64,000 nt of DNA, from assembly GCF_009812055.1 (NCBI RefSeq), contig NZ_WQNH01000004.1, positions 124,001 to 188,000 on the forward strand, in the 5' to 3' direction. Shown piece by piece: positions 57,060-64,000 of the stretch. This DNA is from Chelativorans xinjiangensis (GTDB lineage Bacteria; Pseudomonadota; Alphaproteobacteria; Rhizobiales; Rhizobiaceae). How positions within the stretch are numbered: position 1 is the stretch's first letter; each line of letters begins with the position of its first letter. Under the pieces are notes generated by a model. The model made no database searches. It was given only the letters and a program-made list of their open reading frames with translations, and was not told the origin of the DNA. The translations under genes were made by a program, and so were the position numbers.

Positions 57060-59606
57060 TCAGCTCCGGCCCTTGCGGCCTGCCGGTTTCTTGCCGCCCT
57101 TGCCTGCCTTGGCGGCGATCAGTTCCAGTGCTTCTTCCTTGGTGACGGACATGGGATCCTTCCCCTTGGGCAGGGTGGCATTGACCTTGCCGAAATTGAC
57201 ATAGGGCCCGTAGCGGCCATCGCGCACGGTGATGATGCCGCCGCCGTCGGGATGTTCCCCGAGGTCCTTGAGGGCCGCCGGCGTGGCGCGCCCGTTGCCT
57301 TTCGCCTTCTTCTCCGCGAGGAGCGAGACGGCACGGTTGAGGCCGACGGAGAAGACCTCCTCCACCGACTCCAGATTGGCGTAGGTGCCGTCATGCAGGA
57401 GGAAGGGACCGTAGCGGCCGATGCCGGCCGAGATCATCTTGCCGGTCTCGGGGTGCGGGCCGACGTCGCGCGGCAGCGAAAGCAGCGCCAGGGCGCGCTC
57501 GTGGTCGAGGCTTTCGGGCGTCCAGCCCTTGGGCAGGCTCGCGCGCTTGGCCTCCTTGCCCTCGCCACGCTGCACGTAAGGCCCGAAGCGGCCGGATCGC
57601 AGCGTGATCTCCTCGCCCGTATAGGGGTCGTTGCCCAGCACCTTGTTGCCGTCCATGCCGGCTTCCGCGCCGCCGTTCTCGCCATTCTCGCCGAGCTGGC
57701 GCGTATAGTCGCACTCGGGATAGTTGGAGCAGCCGACGAAGGCGCCATAGCGGCCGAGCTTCAGGGACAATTTGCCGGCACCGCATTTGGGGCACAGGCG
57801 CGGGTCGCCGCCGTCCTCGCGCGGCGGGAAGACCAGCGGGGCCAGTTCCTCGTTGAGCGCGTCGAGCACGTCGGTCACGCGCAACTCCTTGATATCGCCG
57901 ACGGCGCGGGAGAAGTCCTGCCAGAAATCGCGCAGCACCTCCTTCCAGGAAAGCTTGCCATCGGAAATCTCGTCGAGCTTTTCCTCAAGGTCGGCGGTGA
58001 AGTCGTATTCGACGTAGCGCCGGAAAAAGTTCTCCAGGAAGGCGGTGACGATGCGGCCCTTGGCCTGCGGCACCAGCCGGCGCTTGTCGATCGTCACATA
58101 ATCGCGGTCTTCCAGGGTCTTGAGCGTGGCGGCGTAGGTCGACGGGCGGCCGATGCCGAGTTCCTCCATCTTCTTGATGAGGGAAGCTTCCGAATAGCGC
58201 GGCGGCGGCTCCGTCGTGTGCTTGGTGACGTCGATCTTGTTGCGCTGCAGCACCTCGCCGGAATTGATCTCCGGCAGGCGGCGGTTCTCCTCGTCCTCCT
58301 TGTCGTCCTCCTTGACTTCTGAATAAGCGGCAAGGAAGCCGTCGAAGCGGACGACGGAGCCGACAGCGCGCAGGCCGGCCGAGCGACCATCGCCCTTCGC
58401 CTCGATCTCCACGGTCGTACGCTCGATCTCGGCTGCCTGCATCTGGCTGGCGATGGCGCGCTTCCAGACCATCTCGTAGAGGCGCGCCTGGTCGGCATCG
58501 ACATATTTGCGGACCTGGTCGGGCGTGCGCGAGAAGTCGGTGGGGCGGATGGCCTCGTGCGCTTCCTGCGCGTTCTTGGCCTTCACGGAGTAGAACCGCG
58601 GCTTCTCCGGCAGGTAGCGCTCGCCGAAGGTCTTGCCGACGGCGGCACGCGCCTGGTCCAGCGCCTCGGGTGCCATCTGCACGCCGTCGGTTCGCATATA
58701 GGTGATGAGGCCGGTGGTCTCGCCGCCGATATCCACGCCCTCGTAGAGGCGCTGGGCCACCTGCATGGTGCGCGAGGCGGAAAAGCCGAGCTGCGAGGAA
58801 GCGGCCTGCTGCAGGGTCGAGGTGGTGAAGGGCGGGCCGGGATTGCGGCGCGTCGGTTTGGCCTCGACGGAGAGCACCTTGTAGGAAGCGCCGTCCAGCA
58901 TGGCCTTGATGCCGTCGGCTTCCTCCTGGCTCTTGATGTCGAGTTTCTGCAGCTTCTTGCCGTCGAGAACCGTCAGCCGCGCCTCGAAGGTCTCCTTGCG
59001 CGGCGTGTCGAGAGCAGCGGCGATCTGCCAGTAGTCTTCACGGATGAAGCGCTCGATCTCGGCCTCGCGGTCGCAGACGAGCCTGAGCGCGACGGATTGG
59101 ACGCGGCCGGCCGAGCGGGCGCCGGGCAATTTGCGCCACAAGACGGGCGACAGCGTGAAGCCGACGAGATAGTCGAGCGCGCGGCGCGCCAGATAGGCGT
59201 CCACCAGCGAGGCGTCCACCTCGCGCGGTTCGGCCATGGCGTCGAGAACGGCCTTCTTGGTGATGGCGTTGAAGACGACGCGGCGCACGGGTTTGTCCTT
59301 GAGCGCCCGCTTCTGGCGCAGCACCTCGAGAACGTGCCAGGAGATCGCTTCGCCCTCGCGATCGGGGTCGGTGGCAAGAACCAGGCCATCGGCGTCCTTC
59401 ATCGCCTTGGCGATGTCGGAGAGGCGCTTCGCGGACGGGCTGTCGACAGCCCAGGACATGGCGAAGTCCTCGTCCGGGCGTACCGAGCCGTCCTTGGCGG
59501 GCAGGTCGCGCACATGGCCGAAGGAGGCCAGGACCTTAAAATCCTTACCCAAGTATTTGTTGATTGTTTTCGCCTTGGCCGGCGACTCGACGATGACGAC
59601 ATCCAT
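57060..59606 (-). CDS. topA: DNA topoisomerase I
   Basis: 848 residues. TOPRIM with VIVESPAKAKTINKYLG and DPDREGEAISWH (80-91), active-site Tyr303 in ITYMRTDGV. One classical zinc finger remains (CPKCGAGKLSLKLGRYGAFV, then GCSNYPEC, about 620-650), followed by glycine-rich repeats RFGPYVQRG, RYGPFLLHD and RYGPYVNFG typical of alphaproteobacteria in place of further fingers. Starts MDVVIVESPAK at 59606. Confidence 0.96.
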   Translation of the reverse strand: MDVVIVESPAKAKTINKYLGKDFKVLASFGHVRDLPAKDGSVRPDEDFAMSWAVDSPSAKRLSDIAKAMKDADGLVLATDPDREGEAISWHVLEVLRQKRALKDKPVRRVVFNAITKKAVLDAMAEPREVDASLVDAYLARRALDYLVGFTLSPVLWRKLPGARSAGRVQSVALRLVCDREAEIERFIREDYWQIAAALDTPRKETFEARLTVLDGKKLQKLDIKSQEEADGIKAMLDGASYKVLSVEAKPTRRNPGPPFTTSTLQQAASSQLGFSASRTMQVAQRLYEGVDIGGETTGLITYMRTDGVQMAPEALDQARAAVGKTFGERYLPEKPRFYSVKAKNAQEAHEAIRPTDFSRTPDQVRKYVDADQARLYEMVWKRAIASQMQAAEIERTTVEIEAKGDGRSAGLRAVGSVVRFDGFLAAYSEVKEDDKEDEENRRLPEINSGEVLQRNKIDVTKHTTEPPPRYSEASLIKKMEELGIGRPSTYAATLKTLEDRDYVTIDKRRLVPQAKGRIVTAFLENFFRRYVEYDFTADLEEKLDEISDGKLSWKEVLRDFWQDFSRAVGDIKELRVTDVLDALNEELAPLVFPPREDGGDPRLCPKCGAGKLSLKLGRYGAFVGCSNYPECDYTRQLGENGENGGAEAGMDGNKVLGNDPYTGEEITLRSGRFGPYVQRGEGKEAKRASLPKGWTPESLDHERALALLSLPRDVGPHPETGKMISAGIGRYGPFLLHDGTYANLESVEEVFSVGLNRAVSLLAEKKAKGNGRATPAALKDLGEHPDGGGIITVRDGRYGPYVNFGKVNATLPKGKDPMSVTKEEALELIAAKAGKGGKKPAGRKGRS

Positions 59607-59908
59607 AGACGGGTGTTACCTTGTTCGGCACCAACGCGGTGCCGTTATTGCGTTTCCAAGCCTCACAGGCCCGGCCAGCACGTGACATGGCCGCGCTTTC
59701 CTCTGCGGTCAAGGCCCCAATCGCATTTCACGCTGTTGGCAGGATATGCAACTCCTGGGTGCGGTGCGGCGCTTTTTCATTTATTTGTATATATGCTTTC
59801 TTCCATGGACAAAGGGCATCGGGGAAGCGAACGGCACCTATGCAAGGGTGAAAATGGGGCGGACAGGAGGGCGATACCAGGGGCAAGAGGCGAGGGGAGT
59901 ATGGCCGG
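59607..59908. other. topA upstream region
   Basis: About 300 bp between divergent topA and the small plus-strand gene at 59909. It has an AT-rich stretch (near 59774-59800, TTTTCATTTATTTGTATATA) likely to hold a promoter, and otherwise no coding frame or hairpin that I can support. Confidence 0.35.
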
Positions 59909-60139
59909 ATGGCCGAGATATCGTTTGGACGGCAACGCAATGAGACTTTGGATTACATACAGGCAATGCTCGGTCAGCTTTCGCTGATGGCAAGGGGGGA
60001 GGGCTGCGACATGCTCACCTACCTGATCGAGATGGCCTATGTGGAGGTTAGCGATATCCTCCGCGGCCAGCGTCCGCCCCATATCCAGTCGGAGGAGGCC
60101 TCACAGGCCACCCATGAGCAGCGAAACGCTTCCACCTGA
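59909..60139 (+). CDS. small conserved-looking hypothetical protein
   Basis: 76 residues. A helical stretch (TLDYIQAMLGQLSLMARGEG, then CDMLTYLIEMAYVEVSDIL) with regular hydrophobic spacing, then a polar tail that overlaps the dprA 3' end by 39 bp on the other strand. The sequence up to residue 55 looks like a real small alphaproteobacterial protein; the tail may be incidental. No function known. Confidence 0.65.
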   Translation: MAEISFGRQRNETLDYIQAMLGQLSLMARGEGCDMLTYLIEMAYVEVSDILRGQRPPHIQSEEASQATHEQRNAST

Positions 60140-61225
60140 GTGCCGCTCCAGCCGGCCCGCGAGGTCGAGCTCCAGCAGAATCAGGGATACCTGTGCCGGG
60201 TGAAGCCTTGTGTGACGGATGATCTCGTCGATGCCGACGGGCGTCGGGCCGAGCGCCTCCAGCACGCGGGCGCGCTCGTCGTCGCCCGGCGGTGGAGCGG
60301 CGAGCGAATCCGACGGCTCCTCCATCTCGCGCTCCGGCGGCGCTTGGCCGAGGAGCGGAGCGATGGCCTCGAGAATGTCGTCCGCGCCGGTCGTCAGGAT
60401 GGCGCCATCCTTGAGGAGCCTGTTGGTGCCTGCCGCGCGCGGGTCGAGGGGCGAACCGGGTATGGCGAAGACGAGCCGCCCCATCTCGTTGGCCAGCCGG
60501 GCGCTGATGAGCGAGCCGGAGCGACCGGCCGCCTCGACCACCACGAGCCCGTAGGCCATTCCGGCGACGATGCGGTTGCGGCGCGGAAAGTCCCTGGCGC
60601 GCGGCGTCCAGCCGAAGGGCATTTCCGAAAGCACCACGCCGCGCTCGGCGATCTCGGCGAACAGCGCGTCGTTCTCCGGCGGATAGGGCCGGTCGAGCCC
60701 GCCTGCCATTGCCGCCGCGGTGCCGGTTTCAATGCTGCCCCTGTGGGCGGCGGCGTCGATGCCACGCGCCAGACCGGAGGCGACAAGGTAACCTTGACGC
60801 CCAAGCTCCACGGCGAGGCGCTGCGCCAGCTTGACACCGGCGAGCGAGGCGTTGCGCGCCCCGACGATGGCGATGGTCGGCGCGCGCAGAAGGTCGAGCC
60901 GGCCTTTTGCGGCGATCAGTGGCGGCGGATTGTCGGCGCGCGCCAAAAGCGGTGGATAGTGCGCCTCCCCGATGGCGACGAAACGGGCATCCATCCGACG
61001 CGCGGCGTCCAGCTCCGCGTCGATTTCCGCCTCGGACGGGATTCTGATCCGCTGGGCGCCGCCCTTGTGGGCAAGCTCCGGGAGCTCGGCGAGGGCAGCC
61101 TCGGCCGAGCCGAAGCGGTTTATGAGGTCGCGGAAGGTGGCGGGGCCGACGTTTTCCGTACGGATGAGGCGCAACCAGGCGCGGCGCTGACGGTCGTCGA
61201 GCCGGCGTTCGGCGCCGGCGCTCAA
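60101..61225 (-). CDS. dprA: DNA-processing protein DprA
   Basis: 374 residues, starting at a TTG (61225) that overlaps the plsY stop by 4 bp (TTGA). Rossmann-like core with [59 protein letters not shown] and [21 protein letters not shown]-terminal SAM-like and C-terminal winged-helix domains are both present. DprA loads RecA on incoming single strands during transformation. The longer open frame beginning at 61885 would run through plsY in another register and is spurious. Confidence 0.95.
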   Translation of the reverse strand: MSAGAERRLDDRQRRAWLRLIRTENVGPATFRDLINRFGSAEAALAELPELAHKGGAQRIRIPSEAEIDAELDAARRMDARFVAIGEAHYPPLLARADNPPPLIAAKGRLDLLRAPTIAIVGARNASLAGVKLAQRLAVELGRQGYLVASGLARGIDAAAHRGSIETGTAAAMAGGLDRPYPPENDALFAEIAERGVVLSEMPFGWTPRARDFPRRNRIVAGMAYGLVVVEAAGRSGSLISARLANEMGRLVFAIPGSPLDPRAAGTNRLLKDGAILTTGADDILEAIAPLLGQAPPEREMEEPSDSLAAPPPGDDERARVLEALGPTPVGIDEIIRHTRLHPAQVSLILLELDLAGRLERHSGGSVSLLMGGL

Positions 61226-61836
61226 CCCTCCGCCCCGATGCGCGACTCGCGACCCTGAAGAAGGCGGATGATGTTGGCCCGGTGCTTGAGAAAGACCAGC
61301 AGGCTGAGGACGACGAACAACTGAGCCGGCTGGACAAGCCCGAGGAGATAAAGCGCGACGGGAACGCACACCGCCGCCACGAGGGCGGCAAGCGAGGAAT
61401 AGCGCGTGATAAAGGCAACCGCGAGCCAGGCGGCGGCGAACACGGCCGCACCTTGCCATGCAAGGGCCGCAAGAACGCCGAGATATGTCGCCACGCCCTT
61501 GCCGCCCTTGAAGCCGAGCCAGACCGGGAAGAGATGGCCGATGAAGGCGCCGAAGCCGGCGACGAGCGCATAGTCCAGGCCGTAGGTACGGGCCAGTAGC
61601 ACGGCGGCGGTGCCCTTCAGCGCATCGAGAGCCAAGGTGAGCGCCGCCAGCCCCTTGTGTCCCGTGCGCAGCACATTCGTCGCGCCGATGTTGCCGGAGC
61701 CGATGTTGCGCACGTCGCCCAGCCCCGCCATGCGCGTGATGAGAAGGCCGAAGGGTATGGAACCGAGAAGATAGCCGACGCCAAGCGCGGCGAGCAGATA
61801 GGGCAAGGCTGTCTGCCAGTCTGTCGGATCCGGCAT
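61222..61836 (-). CDS. plsY: glycerol-3-phosphate acyltransferase PlsY
   Basis: 204 residues, membrane acyl-phosphate:glycerol-3-phosphate acyltransferase of phospholipid synthesis. Five or so membrane helices; the motifs are [24 protein letters not shown] and [13 protein letters not shown]. The ATG at 61836 has GGGAG 8 bp ahead. It lies 20 bp after pyrC and overlaps dprA. Confidence 0.95.
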   Translation of the reverse strand: MPDPTDWQTALPYLLAALGVGYLLGSIPFGLLITRMAGLGDVRNIGSGNIGATNVLRTGHKGLAALTLALDALKGTAAVLLARTYGLDYALVAGFGAFIGHLFPVWLGFKGGKGVATYLGVLAALAWQGAAVFAAAWLAVAFITRYSSLAALVAAVCVPVALYLLGLVQPAQLFVVLSLLVFLKHRANIIRLLQGRESRIGAEG

Positions 61837-61856
61837 CTTTGTTTCTCCCGCTCCCC

Positions 61857-63143
61857 TTAAGCTGAAAACACTGTGCCGCCTGCAACCATGGTTTGCAAGA
61901 CCCGGCCCTGCATGCGCGCGCCCTCGAAGGCGGTGTTTTTCGACAGCGAGCGTATATCCGCCTCGCGCACCAGCCACGGGGCGTCGAGGTCGACCAGCAC
62001 GAGGTCGCCCGGCGCGCCGGGCCTCAAGGTACCGCCGGGCAGGCCGAAAAGCCGCGCCGGCGCGGTCGACAGCGCCTCGATGATGCGCAGGAGGGGCACG
62101 TCGCCGGAGTGGTAGAGCCGAAGGGCCGCGGCAAGCAGGGTTTCAAGGCCGATGGCGCCGGCCTCCGCCTCGGCGAAAGGCAGGCGCTTCGTGTCGACGT
62201 CTTGCGGATCGTGCGAGGAGACGATGACGTCCACCGTTCCCTCCTTCAGTGCCTCGACCATGGCAAGCCGGTCCTCTTCGCCGCGCAGCGGCGGCGAGAG
62301 GCGGAAGAAGGTGCGGTATTCGCCGACGTCGTTCTCGTTGAGGCAGAGATTGTTGATGTTGATGCCGGCGGTGACGGGCAGGCCGTCGTTCTTGGCGCGG
62401 CCGATAGCGGCGGCGGACATGGCGGTGGAGATTTCGGCCGCATGGTAGCGCCCGCCGGTCAGCCCCGCCAGCATCAGGTCGCGCGTGAGCGGGATGGCTT
62501 CGGCCTCGCGCGGAACACCGGGCAGTCCCAGCCAACTTGCCAGAAGGCCCTCGTTCATGACGCCGGATGAGGCAAGGCAGGGGTCCTGCGTGGAATGGGA
62601 GACGACGATGCCCATGTCGCGCGCGTAGGTCAGCGCGCGACGCATGACGAGCGCGCTGGCGATGGTGCGGCGGCCTTCGGTCAGCGCCACCGCGCCGGCC
62701 TGGTGCAGAAGGCCGAACTCGCTCAAGTCGCTGCCGGCGAGACCCTTGGTGATGGCGGCGGCGGGGAAGACGTTGACCAGCGCCGTCTCGCGCGCCGTGC
62801 GCAGGACGAATTCGACCAGTGCCACGTCATCGATGACCGGAGACGTGTCCGGCATCATGATGAAAGAGGTGACGCCGCCCGCCGCGGCCGCCTGGCTGGC
62901 CGAGGCGATGGTCTCGCGGTGCTCGGCCCCCGGCTCGCCGACGAAGACACGGGCGTCGACGAGGCCGGGAAGGATCGCCTTCCCGGCACAGTCGATCGTC
63001 TTGGCGCCTTCGGGCGCGCCCTGGTTCAGCGCCCCGGCACCGGCAGCGCGGATGACACCGCCTTCGACGACCACCGTTCCGGTCTCGTCCAGCCCGCGCG
63101 AGGGGTCGACGATACGGGCATTGGTGAAGACGGTTGCGCTCAT
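61857..63143 (-). CDS. dihydroorotase-like protein lacking metal ligands
   Basis: 428 residues with amidohydrolase fold of the dihydroorotase group ([30 protein letters not shown]-type C-terminus). The ligands are missing: the family DxHxH after PGLVD is DARVF here (63-67), the ED/H positions are unusual (HSTQDP at 183-188, RYHAAEIST), and the catalytic Asp of the TDHAPH motif is Ser in SSHDPQ (309-314). It probably cannot bind the zinc pair. pyrB overlaps it by 4 bp. In Pseudomonas an inactive dihydroorotase homologue (PyrC') is needed to assemble aspartate transcarbamoylase; the same role is inferred. A true PyrC must be elsewhere in the genome. Confidence 0.87.
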   Translation of the reverse strand: MSATVFTNARIVDPSRGLDETGTVVVEGGVIRAAGAGALNQGAPEGAKTIDCAGKAILPGLVDARVFVGEPGAEHRETIASASQAAAAGGVTSFIMMPDTSPVIDDVALVEFVLRTARETALVNVFPAAAITKGLAGSDLSEFGLLHQAGAVALTEGRRTIASALVMRRALTYARDMGIVVSHSTQDPCLASSGVMNEGLLASWLGLPGVPREAEAIPLTRDLMLAGLTGGRYHAAEISTAMSAAAIGRAKNDGLPVTAGININNLCLNENDVGEYRTFFRLSPPLRGEEDRLAMVEALKEGTVDVIVSSHDPQDVDTKRLPFAEAEAGAIGLETLLAAALRLYHSGDVPLLRIIEALSTAPARLFGLPGGTLRPGAPGDLVLVDLDAPWLVREADIRSLSKNTAFEGARMQGRVLQTMVAGGTVFSA

Positions 63144-64000
63144 GCCCCGCCTCCCGCGTTGCGGCGCGGGTCGAGCAGGGCTTCCATCACCGCCATGCGC
63201 ACGGCAACCCCCATCTCCACCTGCTCCTGGATCACGCTCTGCGGGCCGTCGGCCACTTCCGAGGCGATCTCGACGCCGCGGTTCATGGGGCCCGGATGCA
63301 TGACCATCGCATCTTTCTTCGCGGCCTTGAGCTTCTGCGCGTCGAGGCCGAAGAAGCGGAAATATTCGCGCACCGAGGGCACGAAGCTGCCGGCCATGCG
63401 CTCGCGCTGCAGCCTCAGCATCATCACCACGTCGGCGCCCTTCAGCCCGTCCTCCATGGTGGTGAAAGGTTCGACGCCCATCTGCTCGACGCCCGCCGGC
63501 AGCAGCGTGGAGGGAGCGACGACGCGCACCCGCGCGCCCACGGCATTGAGCAGAATGATGTTGGAGCGGGCAACGCGCGAGTGCACGATGTCGCCGCAGA
63601 TGGCGACCGTAAGGCCGGCGAGCCGGCCTTTGGTGCGGCGGATGGTGAGGGCATCGAGAAGCGCCTGGGTGGGGTGTTCATGCGCCCCGTCGCCGGCATT
63701 GACGACGGAGCAGCCGACCTTCTGTGCCAGGAGCGCGGCCGCCCCCGCCGCCGAATGGCGGATGACGAGAATGTCGGGGCGCATGGCGTTGAGCGTGGCC
63801 GCGGTGTCGAGCAGGGTTTCGCCCTTCTTGGTCGACGAGCTCGCCACCGACATGTTCATGACGTCGGCGCCCATCCGCTTGCCCGCCAGCTCGAAGGAGG
63901 ACTGGGTACGCGTCGAGGCCTCGTAGAAGAGGTTGATCTGCGTGCGTCCTCGCAGGGTGGCGAGCTTCTTCTGCGGCTGGCGCGAAACGGCGACCGCGGC
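63140..64000 (-). CDS. pyrB: aspartate transcarbamoylase catalytic chain, N-terminus outside the window
   Basis: Second step of pyrimidine synthesis (carbamoyl phosphate plus aspartate). The gene is open to the right edge; 286 residues are visible. Carbamoyl-phosphate loop [16 protein letters not shown], then [29 protein letters not shown], and [13 protein letters not shown] are all present. It overlaps the dihydroorotase-like gene by 4 bp, so both chains should be made together. Confidence 0.95.
   Translation of the reverse strand, partial: AAVAVSRQPQKKLATLRGRTQINLFYEASTRTQSSFELAGKRMGADVMNMSVASSSTKKGETLLDTAATLNAMRPDILVIRHSAAGAAALLAQKVGCSVVNAGDGAHEHPTQALLDALTIRRTKGRLAGLTVAICGDIVHSRVARSNIILLNAVGARVRVVAPSTLLPAGVEQMGVEPFTTMEDGLKGADVVMMLRLQRERMAGSFVPSVREYFRFFGLDAQKLKAAKKDAMVMHPGPMNRGVEIASEVADGPQSVIQEQVEMGVAVRMAVMEALLDPRRNAGGGA

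Noticed and set aside
61226-61885. Upstream extension of dprA through plsY
   Set aside because: Out-of-frame translation of plsY; the conserved DprA region begins at the TTG at 61225.

Overview
The window is chromosomal DNA of an alphaproteobacterium, most likely a member of the Hyphomicrobiales close to Phyllobacteriaceae (Mesorhizobium, Nitratireductor or Aquamicrobium-like). This is inferred from the high G+C content, the DivK-PleD pair, the dnaE/parE/topA/rnr protein types, and many dispersed palindromic repeats of the kind described as intergenic mosaic elements in rhizobia. The content is mostly housekeeping. I see no prophage, complete insertion sequence, CRISPR array or rRNA operon. 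The genus call is an inference; no 16S gene is present.

Layout. 1-9 kb: the 3' part of the assimilatory nitrate reductase gene nasA, then radC, map, a YegS/DAG-kinase-like gene, sfsA, a small membrane protein gene, decayed gene tails, tRNA-Glu(UUC) and a DUF882/M15-type lipoprotein gene. 9-19 kb: phaC, a small exported protein, an alaC-hom pair, a toxin-first toxin-antitoxin module, glpX, recJ and a patatin-like phospholipase. 19-24 kb: folE-hisI on the minus strand, an IscU/NifU-like scaffold gene with yidD on the plus strand, a YegP-like gene and thrS. 24-34 kb: a three-repeat periplasmic protein, nitroreductase, flavin reductase, an EEP-family hydrolase, a MaoC hydratase with a CitE-like lyase, a DUF2336 protein, parE, DUF2461 and TfoX-like genes. 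34-40 kb: the gcvTHP glycine cleavage operon behind a tandem glycine riboswitch, a RelE/RHH module, an XRE regulator and a UPF0178 gene. 40-51 kb: pccA with a HAD phosphatase, a GIY-YIG nuclease gene framed by inverted repeats, dnaE, an unknown protein, dinB, a GNAT gene and DUF3572. 51-64 kb: divK-pleD, then a long minus-strand series (pyrB-pyrC-plsY-dprA, then topA-rnr-DUF983-NUDIX, then rpmG).

How genes work together. gcvT, gcvH and gcvP encode the T, H and P proteins of one complex and share a glycine-sensing leader. alaC and hom lie on the same strand 45 bp apart. pyrB and pyrC overlap by 4 bp, and the PyrC has lost its metal-binding residues, so it is probably a structural partner of PyrB rather than a working dihydroorotase. 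divK and pleD form the usual cell-cycle/cyclic-di-GMP pair. pccA (propionyl-CoA carboxylase alpha) and phaC (polyester synthase) both concern short acyl-CoA metabolism but are 29 kb apart.

The least ordinary features concern repeats. A nested palindromic element of about 340 bp lies inside nasA and keeps the reading frame. The gene between map and sfsA is bounded by two diverged copies of the sfsA 3' end. A GIY-YIG nuclease gene sits between inverted copies of a repeat that also occurs elsewhere in the window. Many protein starts were moved inward from the longest open frame on the basis of family alignment and ribosome binding sites, as stated in each entry.
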